A stretch of 64,000 bases of DNA from Chlorobiaceae bacterium. Lineage in GTDB: Bacteria > Bacteroidota > Chlorobiia > Chlorobiales > Chlorobiaceae. Below, piece by piece: positions 27,559 through 36,017 of this stretch. Position numbers and translations under genes: made by a program. The stretch covers positions 213,929-277,928 of the forward strand of contig JAAXWO010000001.1 in the NCBI GenBank assembly GCA_013334965.1, in the 5' to 3' direction. Under the pieces are notes generated by a model. It was not told the origin of the DNA, did not search any database, and was given only the letters and a program-made list of their open reading frames with translations. How positions within the stretch are numbered: the first letter of the stretch is position 1; every line of letters starts with the position of its first letter.

Positions 27559-29586
27559 ATGAAAAAAACAATATTGACGGTTTTACTGCTGGCCTCAGTC
27601 CGGCCGGCGATGGCGGCAGAGCAATCAGCCGTTATAGGCGATGATTCTGCAACGGTATTTACCGCCGGTGAGGTTGTCGTAAGCGGCAAAAAAGAGATTG
27701 CAAGAGAACGGGTGAGTGCCCGCGAAATCGAAAAACTTGACAGGAAGACGGTTACCCAGGCGGTTAACCTGCTTCCCGGTGTGACACTCGGGAACGTCGG
27801 CGGGCGCAATGAGGGCATGATCTATGTGAGAGGCTTCGATATGCGGCAGGTACCGCTTTACCTCGATGGAGTACCGCTCTACGTCCCTTATGACGGATAT
27901 GTCGATCCCAATCGTTTCACGACCTTCGATCTCTCTGAAATTTTCGTCTCCAAGGGGTTCTCTTCTGTGCTTTACGGCCCGAACAATCTTGGTGGAGCAA
28001 TCAACATGGTGAGCCGCAAGCCTGAAGGGAAGCTCGACGGCAACGTGAAAGGAGGAATATCGTTTGCTGATGATGCATTGGCATCAAAATTCACTTCGAT
28101 CAATATCGGCTCGAACCAGGGCAAGTGGTACGTGCAGGCTGGTGGAACGATTCTTGACCGCAAATTCATTGCATTGTCGGATTCCTTCAAGCAGACAGCC
28201 GATGAAAACGGTGGACAACGGGATCACTCCGATACAAAGGATATGAAGGGCTCTATCAGGATCGGCTTTACTCCGAACGAAACCGACGAGTACAGCCTTT
28301 CTTTCAGCGCTCTTCATTCGACAAAAGGCATACCCCAATACACCGGAGCTGACAGGACCAGGCTGAATTCAGTATTAAGCGCAGGTTCAGCCAGTGACAG
28401 GAATAAAGTGAAGTATTGGGGGATTGAAGCATGGGATAAATCAAGCCTTTATTATATCGGCAAAACGTTGATCGGTGAAAAAAGCTACGTGAAGACCAAA
28501 GCCTATTTCGACAATTACTACAATGCTTTCAAGTACTACAAGGATGTGACATACACCTCCTATTCCGACATCAGTTACTATGATGAAAAGACCTTTGGCG
28601 GTGGTGTAGAGTTCGGTACTGAAATCATCAGCAACGATATTCTGAAATTCGCCTTGCTGGACAAGTCCGACAAGCACAGGGAAAACAGCGTTAAGGTGCC
28701 GCTGCCCAAGGAGATGGAAGACAATACCTTTTCTGCTGCGGTTGAAAACACCTGGAGCGCCTCGAAAAATATCTCGGTCATCGCCGGCATCAGGCAGGAT
28801 TTTCACAGTGTGATCAGGGCTGATGGTTATAACAGCAGCTCGACAGCCACGATACCGTTTCCGACAAGAGACAGCCAGGCGACGAATTACCAACTGGCCA
28901 TTTCCGGGAAGTTGGATGATCTTCAGGATATAACAGCCTATGTGGCTCAGAACACCCGGTTCCCTACCCTGAAAGATCGTTATTCGTACAAAAACTTTAC
29001 GGCGACACCGAACCCGGAACTGCAACCCGAGCACAGCTGGAATTATGGGCTGGACTACAGCATCAGGCCTTCCGGTAATCTCAGGCTTTTTGCTTCTGTT
29101 TACCAGAGTAGGCTGACTGACACCATTCAGCAGGTATCCAAGGCCGTCAATGGTCTGGACCAGATGCAGAACACGGGTAAATCCACCTTTACGGGAGCTG
29201 AAGTTGCCGCTGACTGGACAGCGATGAAGGGGTTGAAAACCAATCTGTCATACAGCTACATAAAACGTGAAAACGAGAGCAACCCCGCGATCCTGTTTAC
29301 CGATGTTCCCAGGAACAAACTGTCTGGATACCTGCAGTTCCTGCTCGGGAAGAAAAACTGGGTCATGCTTGAAGGCGAATACGATTCCAAACGCAACAGC
29401 TCTTCAGACGGCAAGTACATTGCCGGTTCCTTCGCAGTGGCAAACATCAGGGCCAGCGCCGGTCTGACAGGGCAGATTTCGATACAGGCCTCTGTGGAAA
29501 ACCTGTTTGACAGGAATTACCAGATTTCCGAAGGGTACCCCGAAGCGGGCAGGGCCTACGTCATGTCGGTGGCATATGCCTTTTGA
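27559..29586 (+). CDS. TonB-dependent outer-membrane receptor 1
   Basis: A 675-residue receptor with a signal peptide of about 19 residues (ending RPAMA). A plug domain follows (EVVVSGKKEIARERVSAREIEKLDRKTVTQAVNLLPGV...; IYVRGFDMRQVPLYLDGVPLYVPYDG at ~92-117; SSVLYGPNNLGGAINMVSRKP). A beta-barrel ends in the aromatic terminal strand SVAYAF. Receptors of this class take up chelated metals or cofactors with TonB energy. Directly downstream are FecC and FecE homologues. The ModE-type box in front of it suggests a molybdenum or tungsten chelate as substrate, which is inference. Confidence 0.9.
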   Translation: MKKTILTVLLLASVRPAMAAEQSAVIGDDSATVFTAGEVVVSGKKEIARERVSAREIEKLDRKTVTQAVNLLPGVTLGNVGGRNEGMIYVRGFDMRQVPLYLDGVPLYVPYDGYVDPNRFTTFDLSEIFVSKGFSSVLYGPNNLGGAINMVSRKPEGKLDGNVKGGISFADDALASKFTSINIGSNQGKWYVQAGGTILDRKFIALSDSFKQTADENGGQRDHSDTKDMKGSIRIGFTPNETDEYSLSFSALHSTKGIPQYTGADRTRLNSVLSAGSASDRNKVKYWGIEAWDKSSLYYIGKTLIGEKSYVKTKAYFDNYYNAFKYYKDVTYTSYSDISYYDEKTFGGGVEFGTEIISNDILKFALLDKSDKHRENSVKVPLPKEMEDNTFSAAVENTWSASKNISVIAGIRQDFHSVIRADGYNSSSTATIPFPTRDSQATNYQLAISGKLDDLQDITAYVAQNTRFPTLKDRYSYKNFTATPNPELQPEHSWNYGLDYSIRPSGNLRLFASVYQSRLTDTIQQVSKAVNGLDQMQNTGKSTFTGAEVAADWTAMKGLKTNLSYSYIKRENESNPAILFTDVPRNKLSGYLQFLLGKKNWVMLEGEYDSKRNSSSDGKYIAGSFAVANIRASAGLTGQISIQASVENLFDRNYQISEGYPEAGRAYVMSVAYAF

Positions 29587-29600
29587 GAGGATTATCTGAC

Positions 29601-30593
29601 ATGAAAGGTGTTTCCCTGATCCTGGTCTGCGCGTGTGTGCTGGCAGGCATCTGCATCCTATCCCTCGGTTTCGGCCGGTATCCGGTTTCACCGGGTACGA
29701 TTATCTCATGGCTGATAACCGGGGGGAGTACAGATGGCAATGTACCGCTCATAATGGTCAGCATACGGCTTCCCCGGATGTTTGCGGCTGTTGTGGCTGG
29801 CGGGGCGCTCGCGATATCCGGAGCTGCCTACCAGGGACTTTTCCGCAACCCGATGGTCAGCCCCGACATCCTCGGCGTCTCATCGGGAGCGGGTTTCGGG
29901 GCGGCGCTCGCTATCCTGCTTTCGATGTCGCAGGCGTTTGTGCAGCTCATGTCGTTTACTGGCGGCATATCCGCAGTGCTTATCGCCGTGGCTGTCAGCA
30001 GGGCTATCGGCCGGGGGCACGATTCGGTACTCGTGCTGGTGCTTTCCGGTATCGTTGTTTCATCGCTGTTCGGCGCGTTGATTTCGATGCTCAAGTATGT
30101 GGCCGACCCGCTGGACAAGCTTCCTGCCATAACCTACTGGCTTATGGGAAGCCTTGCCGATATCAGGATACGGGAGCTCAGGACGGTGCTTTTCATGGTT
30201 GCAGCCGGGGCAGTTCCCCTGATGCTGGTCAGTTGGAGGTTGAACGTACTGTCGTTCGGTGAAGAGGAGGCTCGATCGCTTGGCCTTCATACCGGAATCA
30301 TGCGTGCAGTGGTCATCGTCTGTGCGACGATGGTGACGGCCAGCGTGATTTCGCTTTGCGGCATCATCGGCTGGGTAGGGCTTGTTGTGCCGCATATCTC
30401 CAGGTTCATTGCCGGTCCGAACCACCGCATGCTCCTGCCTGTCTCTTTCCTGATCGGGTCGGCGTTCATGCTTGCTGTCGATACGGTGGCCCGTTCGGCA
30501 GTTTCCGTGGAGATTCCGATCGGGATCATCACAGCGGTTGCCGGTGCACCCTTTTTCATCTGGGTCATGAAAAAATCATCGATACGCTCATGA
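29601..30593 (+). CDS. FecCD/BtuC-type ABC transporter permease
   Basis: A 330-residue permease with about ten membrane helices. Family motifs are IRLPRMFAAVVAGGALAISGAAYQGLFRNPMVSPDILGVSSGAGFGAALAIL (~56-107), WLMGSLADI and the C-terminal CGIIGWVGLVVPHISRFIAGPNHRMLLP. The ATG at 29601 is preferred to a TTG at 29583 because a GAGAGGA ribosome site lies in front. Members transport iron siderophores, cobalamin, heme or, in the Haemophilus MolBCA system, molybdate. The stop overlaps the start of the ATPase gene. Confidence 0.92.
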   Translation: MKGVSLILVCACVLAGICILSLGFGRYPVSPGTIISWLITGGSTDGNVPLIMVSIRLPRMFAAVVAGGALAISGAAYQGLFRNPMVSPDILGVSSGAGFGAALAILLSMSQAFVQLMSFTGGISAVLIAVAVSRAIGRGHDSVLVLVLSGIVVSSLFGALISMLKYVADPLDKLPAITYWLMGSLADIRIRELRTVLFMVAAGAVPLMLVSWRLNVLSFGEEEARSLGLHTGIMRAVVIVCATMVTASVISLCGIIGWVGLVVPHISRFIAGPNHRMLLPVSFLIGSAFMLAVDTVARSAVSVEIPIGIITAVAGAPFFIWVMKKSSIRS

Positions 30594-31399
30594 TGAACGG
30601 TAACGGCATGGCGCTTCAAATAAAAGGAGCGGGGTTGGGCTACAACGGCAGGGCCATTGTGCATGATGTCGACCTGGAGATCCGGTCGGGCGACATTCTC
30701 TGCCTGCTGGGCCAGAACGGCGCCGGCAAAACGACCCTTTTCAGGACGATGCTCGGGTTCATCAAACCGGTTTATGGTACGATCAGTGTTGACGGCAGGG
30801 ATATGTCGCGTCTTTCGCCGAAAGAGGTGGCTGGATTCGTCTCCTATGTGCCGCAATCCTATGCAATGCCGTTTTCCTACAAAGTTAGTGATGTCGTTTT
30901 GTTCGGCAGGACAGCGCATCTCGGCATGTTTGCTGCGCCTGGGAGAAAAGACCGGTCGATCGCCATGGAGTGTCTTGAGATCCTGGAAATGGCTCATCTT
31001 GCCGAGCGGTCGTTCAACGAACTCAGTGGAGGCCAGCGTCAGATGGTCGTTATTGCCAGGGCGTTAGCTCAGGAGGCGCGTTTCATGATTCTTGACGAGC
31101 CGGCATCGAACCTCGATTACGGCAATCAGGTAAGGGTCATCAGGAAGATCAGGGAGCTTGCCGGTCGTTCGATCGGCATTCTCATGGCGACGCATCATCC
31201 CGACCATGCCTTTATGACGGACTCAAGGGTCGCCGTGCTCTCAAACGGGAGGCTTTGCCACAACGGTCCGCCTGATGAGATGCTTACTTCGGAAACCCTG
31301 AAGCATGTGTATGGCGTGGATGTGCAGGTCTTTGACATGCCTGAAGATTGCGGCGGGACAAGGAAGCTCTGTGCGCCGGTGATGGGGTGGCAAAGATAG
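30590..31399 (+). CDS. FecE/BtuD-type ABC transporter ATPase
   Basis: A 269-residue ATPase with Walker A GQNGAGKTT near residue 42, signature LSGGQRQMVVIARAL (~145-159) and Walker B FMILDEPASNLDYGNQ. The start at 30590 makes an ATGA overlap with the permease stop, a sign of translational coupling. The length is that of FecE/MolC ATPases. With the permease before it and the binding lipoprotein two genes later it forms a complete importer. Confidence 0.92.
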   Translation: MMNGNGMALQIKGAGLGYNGRAIVHDVDLEIRSGDILCLLGQNGAGKTTLFRTMLGFIKPVYGTISVDGRDMSRLSPKEVAGFVSYVPQSYAMPFSYKVSDVVLFGRTAHLGMFAAPGRKDRSIAMECLEILEMAHLAERSFNELSGGQRQMVVIARALAQEARFMILDEPASNLDYGNQVRVIRKIRELAGRSIGILMATHHPDHAFMTDSRVAVLSNGRLCHNGPPDEMLTSETLKHVYGVDVQVFDMPEDCGGTRKLCAPVMGWQR

Positions 31400-31431
31400 T
31401 AACCATAGATGGATAATGGAGGAGAAAGGCG

Positions 31432-32064
31432 ATGTATACCATGGATGCGATGGAGTTCAACGAGAAGATCATGAAGGGGCATTTCCGGAAAATCTACCCG
31501 GAGATCGCCAGGCAGGTCATCAATCGTACCGGAGTGGTCACCGGCAGGTGCATCGACCTGGGTGGAGGGCCGGGGATGCTCGGCATCTCCCTTGCAAAAA
31601 TCACCCTGCTTCGAGTTACCGTGGTGGACCTCATGCCGGAGTGTGTCGAGCTGGCCAGGCAGAACAGTCTTGAAGAGGGATATGCGCATCGGGTTGATGC
31701 TATGCAGGGGGTGGCGGAGGATCTGCCATTCGCAGACAGGTCGATCGATCTTGTCGTAAGTCGGGGATCGATCTTTTTCTGGGAGGATCAGCAGCATGGG
31801 CTTTCTGAAGTGTTCCGTGTGCTCAGGCCGGGGGGCTGGGCGTACATCGGCGGCGGTTTCGGCACCATTGAGCTGCTTCGGGAGATAGAACAACTCAGGG
31901 CGGGCGATCCCGAATGGAACCGGAAGCGAAAGGAGAGGATGGCAAAGAATCCCCCCGGGCATTACCGGTCACTGCTCGAAAGGCTCGGTATCCCCGGGAC
32001 AGTGGAGCATGAGGAGGCTGGCACCTGGATCATATTCAGCAAACCCAAGGAGGTAACGCCATGA
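31432..32064 (+). CDS. Class I SAM-dependent methyltransferase
   Basis: A 210-residue Rossmann methyltransferase with motif I CIDLGGGPGMLGISLAK (~42-58), the acidic loop VVDLMPECVELARQ, and DLVVSRGSIFFWED. The last third is short, so the substrate is likely small. It lies between the FecE-like and FecB-like genes; its own stop overlaps the next start (ATGA). Such methyltransferases occur in several metal-chelate transport loci. Here it might modify a chelator or tetrapyrrole together with the SUMT-like enzyme, which is inference. Confidence 0.85.
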   Translation: MYTMDAMEFNEKIMKGHFRKIYPEIARQVINRTGVVTGRCIDLGGGPGMLGISLAKITLLRVTVVDLMPECVELARQNSLEEGYAHRVDAMQGVAEDLPFADRSIDLVVSRGSIFFWEDQQHGLSEVFRVLRPGGWAYIGGGFGTIELLREIEQLRAGDPEWNRKRKERMAKNPPGHYRSLLERLGIPGTVEHEEAGTWIIFSKPKEVTP

Positions 32065-33185
32065 AAAGAAACTTTATGAATCCATCCCGTATGTTGAGGC
32101 TGATGCTGCCGCTGCTGCTCCTTTCGCTCTGCGCGTGCGGCAAAGCCGTAAAAACCCGCATCGACACTCGACAGGTCACGGATATGGCCGGCAGGAAACT
32201 GACCGTCCCCACTGATATCAAAAGGGTCTACTCGACCCGGCCCGGCAGTGTGGTGCTCTATGCCGTCGCTCCTGACCTGATGGTGAACCGTTCGCTCTGG
32301 ATTACCGACGGATCGGAAAAGTTCATGAGCGAAGCCTACCTGAAGCTGCCCTTCGCGGACGGGTCGGCCGAAGAGATCATCAAGCTCCATCCGGACCTCA
32401 TCATCTCCTGGTTCAACATCAATCCCAAGTCGATCGAAGAGGCTGACCGGCTCAGTGCCAAAACCGGTGTCCCGGTATTCATGGTCGACATGGATATGAA
32501 GCGGTATACGCAGTCGTTCGCGACGATGGGAGATCTGCTTGGCCGAAAGGAGCAGACCGACAGGATGATTCGCTATGTCGAGACCTGGCTTACCCCGTTG
32601 TTCGACAAGGCTGGGCAGATACCTGACAGCAGAAAGAAAAGGGTCTATTACGCCGAGGGCGGTATGGGGTTGAACACTGATCCTTCGGGCTCCTTCCACA
32701 GCGAAGTGATCGACCTGGTAGGTGGAACCAACGTGGCAAAGGTCCAGCTCCTTTCCGGAAAGGGGATGAGCGCGGTTTCGATGGAGCAGCTCCTGAAGTG
32801 GAACCCGGACGTCGTCATCGTATGGACGGGCATGGGGCCCGAATTGACCACCTACCGGAATATCTCCGGTGACCCGTTATGGGCGAAGCTTCCCGCCGTC
32901 AGGGAGCACCGTATCTACCAGATCCCCTGCAAGCCGTTCGGCTGGTTCGACCGGCCTCCGGGAACAAACAGGATCCTCGGGGCGATCTGGCTGGCCAACC
33001 TGCTCTATCCCGAGGTCTATCATATCGATTACGAACGGGCTGTGAAGGAGTATTTCAGCCTCTTTTTCCACCGCGAGCTGTCTGATGCCGAACTGCAGGA
33101 GGTACTGAACCCTCTCTCTTCAGTGGGAGGCTCCCAGGCACATATCGAAAACAAGCCAAAAGGAGATGATGAAACCAGTCGATAG
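32061..33185 (+). CDS. FecB/BtuF-type periplasmic binding lipoprotein
   Basis: A 374-residue binding protein with a lipoprotein-like signal (hydrophobic ~11-23, then SLCACGK). It has the type III (helical backbone) binding-protein layout: VTDMAGRKLTVPTDIKRVYSTRPGS (~40-64), PDLIISWFN (~112-120), TGVPVFMVD, and the long central helix region followed by the second lobe with KWNPDVVIVW. It pairs with the permease and ATPase upstream. The ligand cannot be read from the sequence. Its length is slightly above average because of a ~30-residue C-terminal tail. Confidence 0.88.
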   Translation: MKRNFMNPSRMLRLMLPLLLLSLCACGKAVKTRIDTRQVTDMAGRKLTVPTDIKRVYSTRPGSVVLYAVAPDLMVNRSLWITDGSEKFMSEAYLKLPFADGSAEEIIKLHPDLIISWFNINPKSIEEADRLSAKTGVPVFMVDMDMKRYTQSFATMGDLLGRKEQTDRMIRYVETWLTPLFDKAGQIPDSRKKRVYYAEGGMGLNTDPSGSFHSEVIDLVGGTNVAKVQLLSGKGMSAVSMEQLLKWNPDVVIVWTGMGPELTTYRNISGDPLWAKLPAVREHRIYQIPCKPFGWFDRPPGTNRILGAIWLANLLYPEVYHIDYERAVKEYFSLFFHRELSDAELQEVLNPLSSVGGSQAHIENKPKGDDETSR

Positions 33186-34239
33186 AATGGACAGTGACGG
33201 CAACGTCCTTGCATACTGCGGCGCGCCGCCGCTTCATCGGAAAGCCACCGGAAACGGAGTGCCGCTATTGAGGAAAGGGGCCATCAACCTCTACATGAAC
33301 ATGCCATGCCCTCTCAAGGTGGTGTGTAAAATGGTGATAGGCGAATTTGCAGGACTTTACAACGCCTCGCATGAGGTGCCCATCTATTCACCCATGCTGC
33401 TCGATGGCGATTCGAAGGGGATCGAAGGGGAGCTCAAGGCGGCCATGACCGAGGATGAGCTTCCCGAAGTGCTTGTCGCATCAGGCCTGCATACGGTTCT
33501 GTCGAAAGGGTTTCGGGAGCGATTCATCGACACCGGCGTGTACCGTGGAGTCACGAGCGAATCAGCTCTTGCCAAAATGCCTGAACTGTATCGCCGGTTG
33601 GTCTCGCAGCACAATATCGGGATATACAGCACTGGATTCTGGAGCGTCGTCTGCGATCTCTCCCTGGAGTCAGGCGTACCCTATCCGCGGAGGTGGCGCG
33701 ACCTTGTCGATCCGTCGTACAAGGATCTCGTCACGGTCCATGGCTATAACGGCAAGGCGAGCATCGCCTCACTGCTCCTTCTGCTCAGGGAGCAGCTCGG
33801 CAGCAGTGCCATTACAGACTTTGCCTCCAATATCCGAAACGTCTGGCATTTCGCCGAGATACTGAAGCGCATCGATTCGTCCGAGCAGAGGCGTACGCCG
33901 TTCAACCTGTTGCCCAACGCCGCCACGGTGCAGATGCCGTCAAACAAGCGCGGGGCGATCCTCGAGTTCGAGGATGGCCCGATTCTCGCTCCCATGCTCA
34001 TGTATGTCAAGGCATCAAGGATGGAGGAGTGCCGTCCACTGATCAACTTCATGCACAGCAACATCATGCGCCAGGCCCTGCGCAGGGGCGACTTCCACCA
34101 TGCTGACGATTTCGACTGGATGCAGCCATTCTGCTTTCCATCCTGGGATTTTCTCCTGCAATGCGACTATGAGGTCATGACCGAGTCGCTCAACGTCGAA
34201 CTGAAAAAAGGGCTTCGCCCCGACGTTTTTCAAACCTGA
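33166..34239 (+). CDS. Cytosolic binding-protein-like protein without signal peptide
   Basis: A 357-residue protein whose fold pattern resembles type II ABC substrate-binding proteins of the iron/polyamine kind (AMTEDELPEVLVASGLHTVLSKGFRERFIDT..., YPRRWRDLVDPSYKDLVTVHGYNGKASIASLLLLL). It has no signal peptide or lipobox and so should stay in the cytosol. Cys18, Cys48 and Cys54 (MNMPCPLKVVCK) lie near the N-terminus. It overlaps the lipoprotein gene by 20 bp and is followed by the GTPase and the ABC ATPase. A cytosolic carrier of the imported metal or its complex is the most natural guess. I know of no characterised homologue. Confidence 0.7.
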   Translation: MMKPVDRMDSDGNVLAYCGAPPLHRKATGNGVPLLRKGAINLYMNMPCPLKVVCKMVIGEFAGLYNASHEVPIYSPMLLDGDSKGIEGELKAAMTEDELPEVLVASGLHTVLSKGFRERFIDTGVYRGVTSESALAKMPELYRRLVSQHNIGIYSTGFWSVVCDLSLESGVPYPRRWRDLVDPSYKDLVTVHGYNGKASIASLLLLLREQLGSSAITDFASNIRNVWHFAEILKRIDSSEQRRTPFNLLPNAATVQMPSNKRGAILEFEDGPILAPMLMYVKASRMEECRPLINFMHSNIMRQALRRGDFHHADDFDWMQPFCFPSWDFLLQCDYEVMTESLNVELKKGLRPDVFQT

Positions 34240-34259
34240 CTGAAATTCTGAAATCAATC

Positions 34260-34961
34260 ATGAAACTTGTAACCATATCGGGTCCTCCATCGTCAGGCAA
34301 GACCGCTATCCTTGCCGGTGTCATCCGCTCGATGATCGCATCAGGAATCAAGGTAGGAGCGTTGAAATACGACTGCCTGGCCACGGATGATGACACCCTT
34401 TTTCGCTCGCTGGGAGTGCCCGTGCAGACTGGTCTTTCGGGTAACCTCTGTCCGGACCACTACTTTGTGAGCAACATCGAGGAGTGCCTCGACTGGGGTT
34501 TTCGCCATGGGCTTGATTTCCTGCTCTCCGAAAGCGCAGGCCTCTGCAACCGCTGTGCTCCCCACATCAAGGGGGTGCTCGCGGTATGCGTCATTGACAA
34601 CCTCATGGGCGCGACCACCCCGAAGAAGATCGGGCCCATGCTGAAGTATGCCGATATCGTGGTCATCACCAAGGGAGATATCGTATCCCAGGCGGAACGC
34701 GAGGTTTTCGCCTTCCAGGTGAGACGGGCCAACCCGAAGGCCAGGATCATGCATGTCAACGGCATTACCGGCCAGGGCGCAGGCGAGCTGGCTTCCCAGT
34801 TCCTGCACGCACCTGAAACCACATGCCTCGACGGCTCCCGCCTGCGTTTTTCCATGCCTGCGGCCCTTTGCTCCTATTGCCTCGGTGAAACGAGGATCGG
34901 CATGGAGCATCAGCTCGGCAATATCAAGAGGATCAAACTGAAAGAGGAGCCGATTTCATGA
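34260..34961 (+). CDS. HypB/UreG-like metallochaperone GTPase with Cys pairs
   Basis: A 233-residue P-loop protein of the HypB/UreG/CooC type: Walker A GPPSSGKT (8-15), a switch segment DFLLSESAGLCNRC (86-99) where HypB has an IENxGNLVCP-type motif, a base-recognition motif TKGD (137-140) in place of NKxD, and MHVNGITGQGAGEL like the closing SALTGEG motif. Cys96/Cys99 and the C-terminal Cys204/Cys207 could hold a metal ion. HypB and UreG use GTP to insert nickel. The neighbours here suggest molybdenum or tungsten handling, which would be new. Its stop overlaps the next start. Confidence 0.8.
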   Translation: MKLVTISGPPSSGKTAILAGVIRSMIASGIKVGALKYDCLATDDDTLFRSLGVPVQTGLSGNLCPDHYFVSNIEECLDWGFRHGLDFLLSESAGLCNRCAPHIKGVLAVCVIDNLMGATTPKKIGPMLKYADIVVITKGDIVSQAEREVFAFQVRRANPKARIMHVNGITGQGAGELASQFLHAPETTCLDGSRLRFSMPAALCSYCLGETRIGMEHQLGNIKRIKLKEEPIS

Positions 34962-35953
34962 ATATCCTTGAGAGAACCATGGCAGACCTTTACGAGAATA
35001 TGCCCCAGGTCTCGCTTTTCCTGGGCGATTACGGTCTCGATCCCCTTGAACGCGGCATTCCGCTCGGCCTCTGGCTGGAGTCACTTCCGGAAGAGATGTA
35101 TGAGGATATCGGCATCGATATGCGGGGTCTGGTTGAAAACCTCGAAGAGTATCTCCTTCAGCAGCAGATGCTTCAAAGCGGCCACCTTCCGGCAGTCGAA
35201 GAAATTACGGTCATCGGCGGCAGGGACAAGGGCGGTAATCCTGAAAAGGTGCGCCTGAACCTGAAGCGAGGATCGGTCACCAGCATCGTCGGACCTACGG
35301 GCTCAGGCAAGAGCCGCCTGCTGGCCGACATCGAATGGATGGCGCAGTGTGATACGCCGACCGGCCGGACGATCCTGGTCAATGGTGAAAAACCGGATCC
35401 GGAACTGAGGTTTTCGCTCGAATACAAGCTCGTTGCCCAGCTTTCACAGAACATGAACTTCGTCATGGATACCACGGTCGCCGAGTTCGTGGCGATGCAT
35501 GCCGAAAGCCGCATGGTGGATAACATCGAGGGCGTGGTGGAAGAGATCGTCACCCAGGCCAATCAGCTTGCAGGCGAACCTTTCAGCACGACCACCCCGG
35601 TCACGTCGCTTTCGGGAGGGCAGTCAAGGGCGCTGATGATCGCTGATACGGCTTTCCTCAGCTCCTCGCCCGTCGTATTGATCGACGAGATCGAAAACGC
35701 CGGCATAGACCGGAAAAGGGCGTTATCACTACTGGTCAGGAGAGAGAAGATCGTGCTCATGGCCACACACGACCCGATTCTCGCCCTGATGGCTCAGCAA
35801 CGCATGGTCATCAGGAACGGCGGTATCCACCGTGTGATTAAGACCACGAAGCGGGAGAAAGAGAACCTTGCAGTACTCGAATCGTTCGACAACAGGTTGC
35901 TGGCCCTGCGCACGCGCCTGCGAAACGGCGAATTGATCGAAGAGGTTCCCTGA
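34958..35953 (+). CDS. Orphan ABC ATPase with DUF1858-like N-terminal domain
   Basis: A 331-residue soluble protein. Residues ~4-68 (TMADLYENMPQVSLFLGDYG, then GIDMRGLVENLEEYL) resemble the DUF1858/ScdA N-terminal domain, but without its Cys residues. An ABC-type ATPase follows: Walker A GPTGSGKS (112-119), signature TSLSGGQSRALMIADTAFL (~213-231), Walker B VVLIDEIENAG and a switch His in ATHDP. No permease is encoded next to it. It overlaps the GTPase gene by 4 bp, so the two are made together. A non-transport role such as loading or unloading metal on a partner is inference. Confidence 0.78.
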   Translation: MNILERTMADLYENMPQVSLFLGDYGLDPLERGIPLGLWLESLPEEMYEDIGIDMRGLVENLEEYLLQQQMLQSGHLPAVEEITVIGGRDKGGNPEKVRLNLKRGSVTSIVGPTGSGKSRLLADIEWMAQCDTPTGRTILVNGEKPDPELRFSLEYKLVAQLSQNMNFVMDTTVAEFVAMHAESRMVDNIEGVVEEIVTQANQLAGEPFSTTTPVTSLSGGQSRALMIADTAFLSSSPVVLIDEIENAGIDRKRALSLLVRREKIVLMATHDPILALMAQQRMVIRNGGIHRVIKTTKREKENLAVLESFDNRLLALRTRLRNGELIEEVP

Positions 35954-35991
35954 GGCGATGATCACTCGGGAACCGGTTTTTTATTGCATGT

Positions 35992-36015
35992 CTTTATAAC
36001 ATCAAATATATAACG
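35992..36015. promoter_or_regulatory. ModE-type operator 3 (second TonB receptor)
   Basis: Half-sites CTTTATAA and ATATAACG with exactly 8 bp between. The right half is identical to that of operator 1. It ends 2 bp before the receptor ATG and thus covers the ribosome site region; no other Shine-Dalgarno sequence is seen. Confidence 0.6.
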
Positions 36016-36017
36016 AT

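Noticed and set aside
27559-31399. The first receptor and FecCD genes as a cobalamin uptake locus
   Set aside because: Possible by family, and not excluded, but no cobalamin riboswitch precedes them, while ModE-type boxes do. Molybdate or a related oxyanion or chelate is therefore favoured.
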